A stretch of DNA of 64,000 nt from Methanospirillum lacunae (lineage in GTDB: Archaea > Halobacteriota > Methanomicrobia > Methanomicrobiales > Methanospirillaceae). Every line of letters begins with the position of its first letter. The stretch's first letter is position 1. Below the pieces are notes generated by a model that saw only the letters and a program-made list of their open reading frames with translations, was not told the DNA's origin and ran no database searches. Of the stretch, positions 37,088-45,508 are shown piece by piece. The translations under genes and the position numbers were made by a program. The stretch is from the NCBI RefSeq assembly GCF_003173355.1, contig NZ_QGMY01000002.1, forward strand, positions 62,001-126,000, written 5' to 3'.

Positions 37088-37648
37088 ATGGAACGCTTAA
37101 TCAGGGTAGTACTAGTGATGTCTCTATTTATGGCTGTGATCCCTATGGGTCTTGCAGAATCGTCTGCAAATTCAACGGGCTCCTCTGGGATTGATGTCAC
37201 CAAGATGACTCCTACCTTCAAAACTATTCCCGCGGCAAATGTTTCCTTTCCAGCAATCAAGCAACTGAATGTAAACATCCAGGCCACCCCTGCCCCGGTA
37301 GCAACCGTGAAGGCAAACACAACTGAAGCAAAGGCAAATGCAACTCCGGCAGCAACAGTAAAGGCAAATACCACTGAAGCAAAGGCAAATGCAACTCCGG
37401 CAGCAACAGTAAAGGCAAATACCACTGAAGCAAAGGCAAATGCAACTCCGGCAGCAACAGTAAAGGCAAACACCACTGAGGCAAAGCCAACCACCGCTCC
37501 AGTAGCAACTGTAAAGGCAAACACTACCGAAGCAAAGCCAACAACCACCAATGCAACGGCAATCAACGCAACTGCAACCAAGGCAACAAATACAACTGCT
37601 GCCGCTAATGTAACTGCATCACTTAACTCAACTGTAAAGAAGCAGTAA
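37088..37648 (+). CDS. Secreted Ala/Thr/Asn-rich repeat protein with dense N-glycosylation sequons
   Basis: About 186 residues from the ATG at 37088 (MERLIRVVLVMSLFMAVIP, signal peptide ending near GLAESS). After a 45-residue spacer come five 17-residue repeats of consensus ATVKANTTEAKANATPA, then an Asn/Thr/Ala-rich tail (NATAINATATKATN). Each repeat has one or two N-x-T sequons, so the exported chain should be heavily N-glycosylated and extended. It could be a surface coat, adhesin or linker protein. It belongs to a low-complexity class that evolves fast, so no family is named. Confidence 0.75.
   Translation: MERLIRVVLVMSLFMAVIPMGLAESSANSTGSSGIDVTKMTPTFKTIPAANVSFPAIKQLNVNIQATPAPVATVKANTTEAKANATPAATVKANTTEAKANATPAATVKANTTEAKANATPAATVKANTTEAKPTTAPVATVKANTTEAKPTTTNATAINATATKATNTTAAANVTASLNSTVKKQ
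37301..37555 (+). repeat. Five tandem 51-bp coding repeats
   Basis: Units begin at 37301, 37352, 37403, 37454 and 37505. Units 2 and 3 are nearly identical at DNA level; units 4 and 5 diverge after the codon for Lys in TEAK. This indicates recent expansion by slippage or unequal crossing-over. Confidence 0.9.
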
Positions 37649-37664
37649 TTTTTCCCTTTTTTTT
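37649..37664 (+). terminator. T-rich terminator
   Basis: Five T, three C and then eight T bases directly after the stop codon of the repeat protein. Confidence 0.5.
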
Positions 37665-37802
37665 ATTAATTTCTTACTTAAGTATCTTCTATTCTATTTC
37701 TTCGAAATGAATGCAATGTTGAGCGATCTGCTTGTATTCTTTTTATCTCGCTACAAGTCATTTGAGATGACTATTTTGTTACAGTATAACTTGTGATGTG
37801 TG

Positions 37803-38549
37803 ATGACGCAAAAACAGATAATGTTTCAGATATGTGGAATATTTTTTGGATTAATTATTCTGTGCATTATTCAAGCCGCTGTCTTTGCTCAAGATATTCC
37901 TTTAATTTCACAGCAGACTTTTAAGATTCCTGATATCTCTGGTGTACAAGGAGATACGAACGTTTTTTCTCTCCCATCTCCTGATCACTCAAAGTCAGCC
38001 ACGCTTGATGAAGTCCTTCAAAATCGCCGGTCAGTCAGGGAATACCAGAATATCTCGATATCGGCACAGGAACTATCAAATCTTCTCTGGGCTGCCCAGG
38101 GGATCACCGATGGAAACAGTGGGAAGCGCACTGCACCATCTGGACAGCAAATTTACCCGATAACACTTCATGTTGCTGTCAATCGGGGAGATGATGTTCC
38201 AACCGGTGTATATACTTACCACGTATCTGGTCATCAGTTAATCAGAGAATTGGATAAAACGGGAGAACAGAATCTGATAGAGGCCCTGGGACAAAAAAGT
38301 GTAACCTCCAGTGCGGCTTGTATCATAATGAGTGGTAATTATTCTCCATACCAGAAATTTGACACCGATATGGCGAATCAGAGCATGTATCTGGAAGCTG
38401 GTCATATAGCACAGAATATTCTGCTTGAACTCACATCCCTGGATCTTTCAGGTGTTCCACTTGCAGGGTTTAATTATGAGAACGTTGGAAATGTACTGGG
38501 TCTTGATTCGGATCACCCGGTTCTCTATGGAATCGCTTTTGGAAAGTAA
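37803..38549 (+). CDS. Exported nitroreductase-like flavoprotein (SagB/ThcOx type)
   Basis: About 248 residues. A signal peptide or anchor (residues 8-31, FQICGIFFGLIILCIIQAAV) is followed by the FMN-binding nitroreductase fold: LDEVLQNRRSVREYQNISIS, ELSNLLWAAQGITD, RTAPSGQQIYPITLHVAV and AGHIAQNILLELTSLDLSGV. The R-R-S-x-R and SGGQ-type signatures place it in the SagB/ThcOx group, which oxidises thiazolines and related rings. The N-terminal export signal is odd, because flavin and NAD(P)H are normally cytoplasmic. It sits between the repeat protein and a winged-helix regulator. Confidence 0.8.
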   Translation: MTQKQIMFQICGIFFGLIILCIIQAAVFAQDIPLISQQTFKIPDISGVQGDTNVFSLPSPDHSKSATLDEVLQNRRSVREYQNISISAQELSNLLWAAQGITDGNSGKRTAPSGQQIYPITLHVAVNRGDDVPTGVYTYHVSGHQLIRELDKTGEQNLIEALGQKSVTSSAACIIMSGNYSPYQKFDTDMANQSMYLEAGHIAQNILLELTSLDLSGVPLAGFNYENVGNVLGLDSDHPVLYGIAFGK

Positions 38550-38925
38550 CCCTAAGTTTGAATTATCCCTTTTTTTGTATTCCAGCATTTTTATCCCCTG
38601 AATAGGTAAGTCATCCATATCTCTACTACTACTGAATTATATCCCGCGCTAAAGGGAGAGAAGCGTCCATAGTTGAGATACGGTTTTTGAGCGTAAATTC
38701 AGGTTTATAGAGGCGATCAAGAAAAAAATTCGCAACTTCAGATCTTTATCGCCTGCAATGACGTTCAAAAAAAGATAATCCGCTGAATTTTACAGAAACG
38801 ATATTCAATGGCTCATGATATCTCATATTACTATGATATTTCAGATACTTTTATATCTTGGAGTAGATTGTGGTTCCGATATAATAATAACGACATAAAA
38901 ATTATGGTTATATCAGGGGGTATGG
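38550..38925. other. Intergenic, regulatory only
   Basis: About 375 bases. A T-tract at 38569-38577 follows the nitroreductase. TTTTATATCTTGG near 38850 is a candidate TATA box for the regulator downstream. Nothing else was seen. Confidence 0.35.
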
Positions 38926-39318
38926 ATGGATCTGAATATTAGTTTACAGTTTTCAGAGAATGATCTGGAAATTTCTAAGATTTTAACCGATGTGGGGTTG
39001 AAAAACAATGAGGCACGGGTCCTGGTTGTACTATTCAAGGGATATGATCTCACTTCAAGGGAGATTGAACGGATTGTAGATCTCAGGCAACCAGAAGTCA
39101 GTATCGCTATTAATCAGTTGATTGAACGAAAGTGGGCACAGGTAACAAGTCTCATAACGGAAAAAAAAGGGCGGCCTGTAAAAGTTTATACCCTCTCCCG
39201 GACTGTTGACAGTATCCTTGATCAGATTGAAGAACAGATCGAAGGAGAATATCGTGGAAGACTTGAAATCATTGAACGTGTAAGGTCAATGGTTAAGGAA
39301 TCCCGGGTTACTGAATAA
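38926..39318 (+). CDS. Winged-helix transcriptional regulator
   Basis: 130 residues. Helices and wing are visible as EARVLVVLFKGYDLTSREIE, then LRQPEVSIAINQLIERKWAQ and KGRPVKVYTLSR, followed by a dimerisation helix (ILDQIEEQIEGEYRG). This is the TrmB/ArsR-like layout common in methanogens. GGGGG precedes the ATG. It precedes the aminotransferase-fold gene by 110 bases and may control it. Confidence 0.8.
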   Translation: MDLNISLQFSENDLEISKILTDVGLKNNEARVLVVLFKGYDLTSREIERIVDLRQPEVSIAINQLIERKWAQVTSLITEKKGRPVKVYTLSRTVDSILDQIEEQIEGEYRGRLEIIERVRSMVKESRVTE

Positions 39319-39429
39319 GATTTCCCATATCTTTTTTGTCATATCTTTCAGTGTTGCAGGTCTTGTTCTGAAATCTCACCAAAAGATATATGTAATCTCC
39401 TCCGATATTCTCACCAAGGTGGTAAGAGA

Positions 39430-40779
39430 GTGGCCGGGATTATGATTGATGCACGGGTGGACCGAATTCAGCAGCCTGATACCATACGGTTCAGCCAACT
39501 GGTATCTGAACAGAAGAAAACGTGCCAGGCATCTGCATGTTGTGATTCTGTTTTTTCGTTTGGGAAAGCAGAATCTCCGTTTCCAATTCCTGATGATATC
39601 AGAATAGAGATATCTGGAAAGTCATGTCCTGGAACCCTTGCTGACCCAGCCGGACTGCCGGAGCTCAGGGAAGCGGTAAGTGGATTTTATGCAAGAAATT
39701 ATAATATCTCTGCAGATCCTGACCGGGTTATTATTGGCCACGGGGTCAAAGGCTTGGTTCTTCCGATTTTCACCATTATTGCTGGTTCAGTTATTGTTCC
39801 TTCACCCGGGTGGCTTGGATACCTGCCGCAACTGAGAATCTTAAATAAACCCTATTACCGGTTATATGATCATTTTCCGTCACAATACAAGATTCGTCCG
39901 CCACAACTCGCTGCCATGTTGAAAGGACTTGTTAAATCGCAGCATCTTTTAATCCTGAACAATCCCGGATATCCGACCGGGAACCTCTACACAGAGAGCG
40001 ATCTCCGGGAGATTGCATCTATTTGTCGTGAGTATAACACACTCGTCCTCGCAAATGAGGCATACAGCCTTCTCACCTATGACCTGTCAAAGTTTATCAG
40101 CATGGGTACAGTTTATCCGGAAGGGACATTTGTTTTGAATGGACTTTCGATGGATCGATCAGCAGGCGGGCTTCGTATCGGTACGTGTATTCTGCCTGAG
40201 GGATCTGATCAGATCCTAAAAAATGAGTTCATCAAAATTCTTGCAACCGTGTACACAGCAGCAGTGACACCAGTGCAGCAGGCTGCCATACCTGCCTATC
40301 TTCCAAATACTGCGATGGATACGTATCTGCATGACACACGGGAAGTTCATCGTATAATGACTACGCAACTCGCTACCCGATGTGCAGCAATAGAGGGAGT
40401 CAGAACGATCATTCCTGAAGGTGGTTTTTCATTTATGGCTGATCTCAATAGTATGATAGCCGCAATCAGGGCAGCTGGTGTCCAGTACTCGAATGATCTT
40501 GCCCCTGCGATGATACAGCATCCATACCATATCGCTACAGTGACCGGTGAAGCGATGATGGCAGGGTACGATGATTTTTACATCCGGTTCTCAGCAACTG
40601 ATTATGATGGCACGGCAGCACTGGAGTCATACCACTCTTCTCCTCCTCAAACTTCTTCTGAAGAAGAGGCGTTTTTCATGAAGCACGGAGCACGAATGGC
40701 AGCCGGAATGGAGATGTTTAGTCGATGGATCAGTGATATCAGATCAGGAAATTTCAAGTTCGAGAAAAAAATTGATTAA
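39430..40779 (+). CDS. Aminotransferase class I/II fold protein lacking the PLP lysine (pseudoenzyme)
   Basis: 449 residues with the fold type I aminotransferase layout (LADPAGLPELREAVSGFY, PSPGWLGYLPQL, LILNNPGYPTG). Three PLP contacts are changed. The Asn of NPxNPTG is Tyr181. The Asp that pairs with the pyridine nitrogen is Asn209 (VLANEAYSLLTYD). The Schiff-base Lys of S-K-x-x-S-x-G-G-x-R is Met241 (GLSMDRSAGGLRIG), an AAG-to-ATG difference at 40150-40152. The phosphate-binding Arg249 and substrate Arg386 (FYIRFS) are kept. It should not catalyse normal transamination, so a binding or regulatory role is likely. GTG start with GGTGGTAAGA upstream. Confidence 0.8.
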   Translation: MAGIMIDARVDRIQQPDTIRFSQLVSEQKKTCQASACCDSVFSFGKAESPFPIPDDIRIEISGKSCPGTLADPAGLPELREAVSGFYARNYNISADPDRVIIGHGVKGLVLPIFTIIAGSVIVPSPGWLGYLPQLRILNKPYYRLYDHFPSQYKIRPPQLAAMLKGLVKSQHLLILNNPGYPTGNLYTESDLREIASICREYNTLVLANEAYSLLTYDLSKFISMGTVYPEGTFVLNGLSMDRSAGGLRIGTCILPEGSDQILKNEFIKILATVYTAAVTPVQQAAIPAYLPNTAMDTYLHDTREVHRIMTTQLATRCAAIEGVRTIIPEGGFSFMADLNSMIAAIRAAGVQYSNDLAPAMIQHPYHIATVTGEAMMAGYDDFYIRFSATDYDGTAALESYHSSPPQTSSEEEAFFMKHGARMAAGMEMFSRWISDIRSGNFKFEKKID

Positions 40780-40829
40780 ATAAAAATTTTTTATGCTCGG
40801 TCAAATGTAAAAACCTGTTCCGTTGCACC

Positions 40830-42236
40830 CTAATACATCGGCTGCTCGTGCTCCTCCCATTTTCTACATCCTATCTGTATAAGATACCAGGCCGGAACAG
40901 CTAAAATTATTGATGATAACGATGCCCATGGATTTGCAAAAGCAATCGAACTGAAGATCGTGGTAACGATACCGATGATGGTGAAGTATCTTGCCATAAC
41001 TTTCACATCATAGACGAGGACATTTGGCGAAAGCCCTGCAAGCCAAATTGTTAATCCGAGTGTGAAGTACGATGTTGAAAGGGCAAGCACTATAACCGGA
41101 ACTGTGTAGATAGCCTGTCCTGAAATTGTGCAGATGATTGCGAGGAATACTGCTGGGACAACCTGGAGTACTGAAAAACTGGCAATCTTACTGATGATAA
41201 CCGTTTTCACACTCACTGGCAGGCAGGTGTATGCAGCATAGGAATCGAATGCTGTTATCCAGGTGTACATTGTCGAGGCTATGATCCCGGTGGTCATGGC
41301 ATAGAGGAAGAGTACATTCCTCTTAGGCAGATAATCGTTGGTCAGTGAAAGAAAAAACCAGATTACAAGAAGAGGAATAAGAAATGAGAAGAGTGTCTGC
41401 CCGATGGCACTTCCGCTCCTATACAGGTCAATCAGGTCTTTTGCAGAGAGGGCAGGTGTTGGGAACCTGGATAATAATCGGGATAGAGAGATGATCTGAT
41501 CTTTGTACTGCCTGGAGGCACCGATGTTTTCTGGTGTGAACAGCAGGATACCAGCTGTGGAAAAGATACCAATTCCTATGAGGCTCTCGACCAGAAGTGA
41601 AAGCGAGAAATCCTGAAACAAAATAATGGGTGGAAAAAGTTTTGCCGGATTGTCCCCTGTCGCGATGCTGTATCCTGCAAGTCCAAGGATCAAAATACCA
41701 ATGATTATGAGTAGTCCTTTATGGCTTCTACTGTACAATGACGAAAGAAAGAACACCAAAGAGAGACCTGAAAGAAAGGATATTATCAGGGTCAGGCTCA
41801 GCAGGAGGGGGAGATCCAGCGGGATACCGATGAATGGAGATGCAAGGAGAAAACCGAGTGAAAATGGGAACACCCAGAGCACGAAGTAATACAGGAGATC
41901 CTTAAGCACAAAAGTCGCAAAGATCGCCCGGTCAGACACCGGAAGAGTCCTGGCTGAATAGGCTATCAGACTTGCCTGTCCAAACCTCCGATTCATCGCC
42001 TCGTTGCCAAGAAGGCCAAAGGCCCCTACCATGAATCCGAGAAGCAGGTAATTTGAGTGTAGGATCAGTGATAAATTTCCTGGTGGGAGTGTTTTCCTGA
42101 TGAATGGAAGCAGGAACGATCCCATGAATGCGATACCGCCTACCATGATTGGAAAGAGAGCAAAACTCAGGCTCCCGAACATGGTGGAATGAAGCCTCCA
42201 TTCTTCCTTCAGCATCAACCAGAGGAGTTTACGCAT
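40830..42236 (-). CDS. ABC transporter permease, ABC-2 type
   Basis: About 468 residues from the ATG at 42236 (MRKLLWLMLKEEWRLHSTMF), overlapping the ATPase stop by eight bases (ATGCGTAA). About 11-12 hydrophobic segments are present. The opening stretch of the longer frame (to 42347) is not needed. It forms an efflux or membrane-remodelling exporter with the ATPase upstream. The substrate is unknown. Confidence 0.8.
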   Translation of the reverse strand: MRKLLWLMLKEEWRLHSTMFGSLSFALFPIMVGGIAFMGSFLLPFIRKTLPPGNLSLILHSNYLLLGFMVGAFGLLGNEAMNRRFGQASLIAYSARTLPVSDRAIFATFVLKDLLYYFVLWVFPFSLGFLLASPFIGIPLDLPLLLSLTLIISFLSGLSLVFFLSSLYSRSHKGLLIIIGILILGLAGYSIATGDNPAKLFPPIILFQDFSLSLLVESLIGIGIFSTAGILLFTPENIGASRQYKDQIISLSRLLSRFPTPALSAKDLIDLYRSGSAIGQTLFSFLIPLLVIWFFLSLTNDYLPKRNVLFLYAMTTGIIASTMYTWITAFDSYAAYTCLPVSVKTVIISKIASFSVLQVVPAVFLAIICTISGQAIYTVPVIVLALSTSYFTLGLTIWLAGLSPNVLVYDVKVMARYFTIIGIVTTIFSSIAFANPWASLSSIILAVPAWYLIQIGCRKWEEHEQPMY

Positions 42237-42954
42237 CTTTGTTCCTTCCAACCAGACGTAAAAAGTAATCATCAAGACTGATCCCTTCTTCTGAAAGTTC
42301 CTGCGGTGAGCCGGTTTTGAGAAGGTTCCCTTTGTGGAGGATGGCAAATCCGGAGCAGATCTCCTCGGCTATTGAGAGGATATGAGTGGAGATAAATAAT
42401 GTATTGCCAGTCTTGACATATTCTACAAAGAAATCTTTGACTACCCTCTGCATGACTGGATCAAAGTTGATGAGTGGTTCATCAATAAATGCGAGTTCTG
42501 GTTGATGAATAAATGCCTGGGCAAGCATGAGTTTCTGCCGTGTTCCACGTGAAAGATCCTTGCAGAGGACGTTCTTTTTGTCAGCAAAGTCCAGAAAGTC
42601 AAACCACCAGTCCGCCCTGCTCGTGATATCTGGCAGATTTCTGATTGATCCCACCAGGTCAAGGTACTCTAATGCGGTCAGGAAACTGGGTGGCGTCTCC
42701 TGTTCAGGGAGTATTCCTACCTGCTGCCTCACCCATATTGGTTCTGCTGCAACTTCCCGGCCAAGTACCAGAGCCGAGCCGCTGGTTTGTCTTATCTGTC
42801 CGGTCAGCATCTTGATCATGGTAGTCTTTCCTGATCCATTAGGCCCGAGCAATCCGAAAAGTGCTCCTTTTTCAACCGAGAGGGTGATGCTGTTCACTGC
42901 AGTCACGTCTCCGTAGGTTTTCTTCAGGTTGGTGGTTTGAATGATGGGTGTCAT
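42229..42954 (-). CDS. ABC transporter ATP-binding protein
   Basis: 241 residues. Walker A is GLLGPNGSGKTTMIKM (residues 35-50), the signature is LSRGTRQKLMLAQAF, Walker B is LAFIDEPLINFDPVM, and the switch His is in FISTHILSIAEEICSG. Typical of CcmA-type exporters. It is transcribed first and coupled to the permease by an overlapping stop and start. Confidence 0.92.
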   Translation of the reverse strand: MTPIIQTTNLKKTYGDVTAVNSITLSVEKGALFGLLGPNGSGKTTMIKMLTGQIRQTSGSALVLGREVAAEPIWVRQQVGILPEQETPPSFLTALEYLDLVGSIRNLPDITSRADWWFDFLDFADKKNVLCKDLSRGTRQKLMLAQAFIHQPELAFIDEPLINFDPVMQRVVKDFFVEYVKTGNTLFISTHILSIAEEICSGFAILHKGNLLKTGSPQELSEEGISLDDYFLRLVGRNKDA

Positions 42955-43100
42955 ATCTGTGAATCCTGATGTTTGCCTCTAGGCTGGTAATATGTGATAG
43001 CGGTTCATGGTAATAGCCGTGTCTGGTGTGTATATATTAAACCATTATCTTGATGCTCTCTCAATAAAGAGAAGATCTGGAAGATAAGGCAGTGTAGGGT

Positions 43101-43586
43101 ATGAAAAAGAAAAATGTATACTATATCGGATTTGGGATTGTTATTATTGCGATTGTGATTGCAGGGCTTATGGTTGCAACAACTCCCCGTATTACCCCGG
43201 TCCTGGAAAAAAAGCCGATTGTTACGATCTCGGTTTTCGAGTCACCACAGATGCAAAAGACTGAAGCAGGAACGGTCATCTCGTATGCCATCAATACCTC
43301 CCGGTTTGCTGATGATGATCTTGATCTGATAAAAATTGAAGTCCTGGATACAAATACTGAGAAAACACTTCTGAAACTGGAGGGAACCAGCCTTGATGAG
43401 AAGTACTCTTCTGCAGATCAAGCCGGGAAGTCAGGATACCCTGTAGTAAAGTTAAACGTTACAGTCTCTTCTGATAAGATCCCATCTGATATTACAAACC
43501 GGCTTACCTTTGTATCAAAGAATAAAGCGGCTTTGCCATTTTCCGTTACAGGCGGGGATATTCACCTCCTCTCTGCTGAAGTATAA
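43101..43586 (+). CDS. Membrane-anchored hypothetical protein
   Basis: 161 residues with one N-terminal membrane anchor (residues 7-26, YYIGFGIVIIAIVIAGLMVA) and an extracytoplasmic beta-rich domain (VTISVFESPQMQKTEAGTVI). No family was recognised. It is monocistronic and lies divergent from the ABC operon. Confidence 0.6.
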   Translation: MKKKNVYYIGFGIVIIAIVIAGLMVATTPRITPVLEKKPIVTISVFESPQMQKTEAGTVISYAINTSRFADDDLDLIKIEVLDTNTEKTLLKLEGTSLDEKYSSADQAGKSGYPVVKLNVTVSSDKIPSDITNRLTFVSKNKAALPFSVTGGDIHLLSAEV

Positions 43587-43683
43587 CCGTCATGGCGGGA
43601 TACCTTTTTTTGCCTGTATGGTGGTCATGGAGTCACCTTGATTTGATTTGATTTGTTTTCGTTTTTATTGAGGATAGAATAAT

Positions 43684-44238
43684 ATGAAAATTCAATATCC
43701 TGAAGTCGGTATTTGTGGACTATCCTGCCGGCTCTGTCCCCAGTATTATACTGAGGGTCATAGTCGATGTGGGGGATGTAAAACCGAAACCCGGATGTGT
43801 GTTGGTTGTCCTTTCATCACTTGTGCCATAAAGAAGAAAGGAATCGAGTTCTGTTGGGATTGCGATGAGCATGAATCCTGTGAAAAATGGAAAAATCACC
43901 GGGAAGCAGGGAAAAAAGCTGATTCGTTTAAGTGTTACCAGAACCTTGAGCATGATATTGCCTTCATCAGGAAGAATGGGATCGATACTTTTGAGAAAAT
44001 ACAAAAATCAAGGGGAGATCTTCTTACCAGAATGCTGGATGAGTTCAATGATGGGCGTTCAAAGAGTTTCTATTGCATTGCAGCAACCATTCTTGAGATA
44101 CATGAATTGGAAGATATCATGGAACGGGCGAAAAAGGAATCCGGTGGTATGGATAAGAAAAGCAAAGCCCGGGTACTTCGTGATATTATCAATAAAACCA
44201 GTGAGCAGCGTGGATATTATCTGAAGTTGAGAAAGTAA
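43684..44238 (+). CDS. DUF3795 Cys-rich protein
   Basis: 184 residues. The N-terminal 70 hold a cysteine cluster (CGLSCRLCPQYY, RCGGCKTETRMCVGCPF, CWDCDEHESCEKW), ten or more Cys likely to bind zinc or an iron-sulfur cluster. The rest is helical. This matches DUF3795, common in methanogens and of unknown function. Confidence 0.85.
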   Translation: MKIQYPEVGICGLSCRLCPQYYTEGHSRCGGCKTETRMCVGCPFITCAIKKKGIEFCWDCDEHESCEKWKNHREAGKKADSFKCYQNLEHDIAFIRKNGIDTFEKIQKSRGDLLTRMLDEFNDGRSKSFYCIAATILEIHELEDIMERAKKESGGMDKKSKARVLRDIINKTSEQRGYYLKLRK

Positions 44239-44306
44239 AGAACCATTGTGATAGTTATTCTAATGGTAAAGCTGGTTTCAGATAGGATTAGTGGAGTCCA
44301 TCAGGA

Positions 44307-45416
44307 TTACTGCAGGTTCATCTGAAATAATGTCACAACATCGTGGAGATTAATGTACCCATTCTGGTCAAAATCAAAAACCCACCATGGTTGGTCTGAA
44401 TTTACTTTATTTATCTGGTTGAAAAAAGTCACAATATCATTGAAATCAGATCTTCCATTCCCATTAATATCTTCATACAAACTGTCACTGTTTATATCGC
44501 GGGGGAGAGGATATGTCTGACCTGATGTTGAATTAAAAGGAAGAAGGGTTTTTACCTGGACCGGAAAGGCTGTGTATCCGCTTCCATACATGGTGCCATC
44601 ATCAGCAGTTGCCGAGTTCAGGATACAATGCAGGAACCCGGTACCATTTTCACCACCGATGAATGAGAGGTTCGCGAGGGACACATCCGTTGATACTGTG
44701 TTTACCATATTATTCCCATCGCTTCCGGTAACCTGGATCTGATGGTCATCAAGAACTGTTATTCTGGGATCTGTTACCCACGATGGCAATGACAGGATAA
44801 AGAACGAGAATGGAGCAGACGAATCTGAATAAAGGGTCATGTTGAATGTTGAGAGACCTCCGGATAGAGATCTAACTAGTACAGTTCCCTTTCCTGTTCC
44901 TGCTTTGAGGAGATAGACATTCAGGGGTTTTGTATACAATGGGAAAGACTGTCCGTTGTCAGTCACTGCAAATATTCCTAGATTGGAGTCTCCACCGCAA
45001 ACACCCGGGTTCTGTACTCTCACATAATGCTGACCTGGTGTAGCAATATCAGATGCTGTGATAATGGCTGTCATTTGGTGTGAGGAGAGATATGATCCTG
45101 TTCTGTTCTGAATATCCCAGAGCACATTGCTCTCTGGAAGAAAGTTATTGCCATCAACAGTGAGAGTAAAGGAATTCCCTCCAGCGAGCACTGAGTCCGG
45201 GTACATAGAAAGAAGAACCGGGGAAGGCCAGGATGCTGATGAAGAAACAGTTGTGTTGCTTATCGAAGGATCACATTGATCTGCAGAAAGAGAATAATTG
45301 CCATATCCGCCCACATTAGTTTCTGCCATTGCAAATCCCTGTATAGTACAAGATATTAAAATGAGAAAAATCGCCAGCAGACAGCGGCAGGAACATCTGA
45401 TCATCAGTAAATTCAC
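44307..45416 (-). CDS. Secreted protein with IPT/TIG-like domain and dockerin-like tail
   Basis: 369 residues. A signal peptide (CRCLLAIFLILISCTIQGFA) leads to an IPT/TIG-like beta-domain (MYPDSVLAGGNSFTLTVDGN). The C-terminal 60 residues carry paired calcium-binding loops, DINGNGRSDFNDIVTFF and DFDQNGYINLHDVVTLF, in a dockerin type I arrangement. It may bind a cohesin partner or be anchored at the surface. No cohesin was seen in the window. Confidence 0.75.
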   Translation of the reverse strand: MNLLMIRCSCRCLLAIFLILISCTIQGFAMAETNVGGYGNYSLSADQCDPSISNTTVSSSASWPSPVLLSMYPDSVLAGGNSFTLTVDGNNFLPESNVLWDIQNRTGSYLSSHQMTAIITASDIATPGQHYVRVQNPGVCGGDSNLGIFAVTDNGQSFPLYTKPLNVYLLKAGTGKGTVLVRSLSGGLSTFNMTLYSDSSAPFSFFILSLPSWVTDPRITVLDDHQIQVTGSDGNNMVNTVSTDVSLANLSFIGGENGTGFLHCILNSATADDGTMYGSGYTAFPVQVKTLLPFNSTSGQTYPLPRDINSDSLYEDINGNGRSDFNDIVTFFNQINKVNSDQPWWVFDFDQNGYINLHDVVTLFQMNLQ

Positions 45417-45508
45417 CTTTTATCTGTGTGTGGATATATATCTATGGCCTGGATTGTGAACCTGGGATCGGAAAATTCGGTAATGTATTATTAATCCCAT
45501 CAATCCAT

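Noticed and set aside
37301-37555. Tandem repeats considered as a CRISPR array
   Set aside because: Repeats are contiguous with no spacers and are in-frame coding units of 17 residues.
37063-37581. 172-codon minus-strand frame, hydrophobic repeats (VVFAFTVAAGVAF)
   Set aside because: Exact antisense of the 51-bp repeats; the plus strand has the signal peptide and glycosylation sequons.
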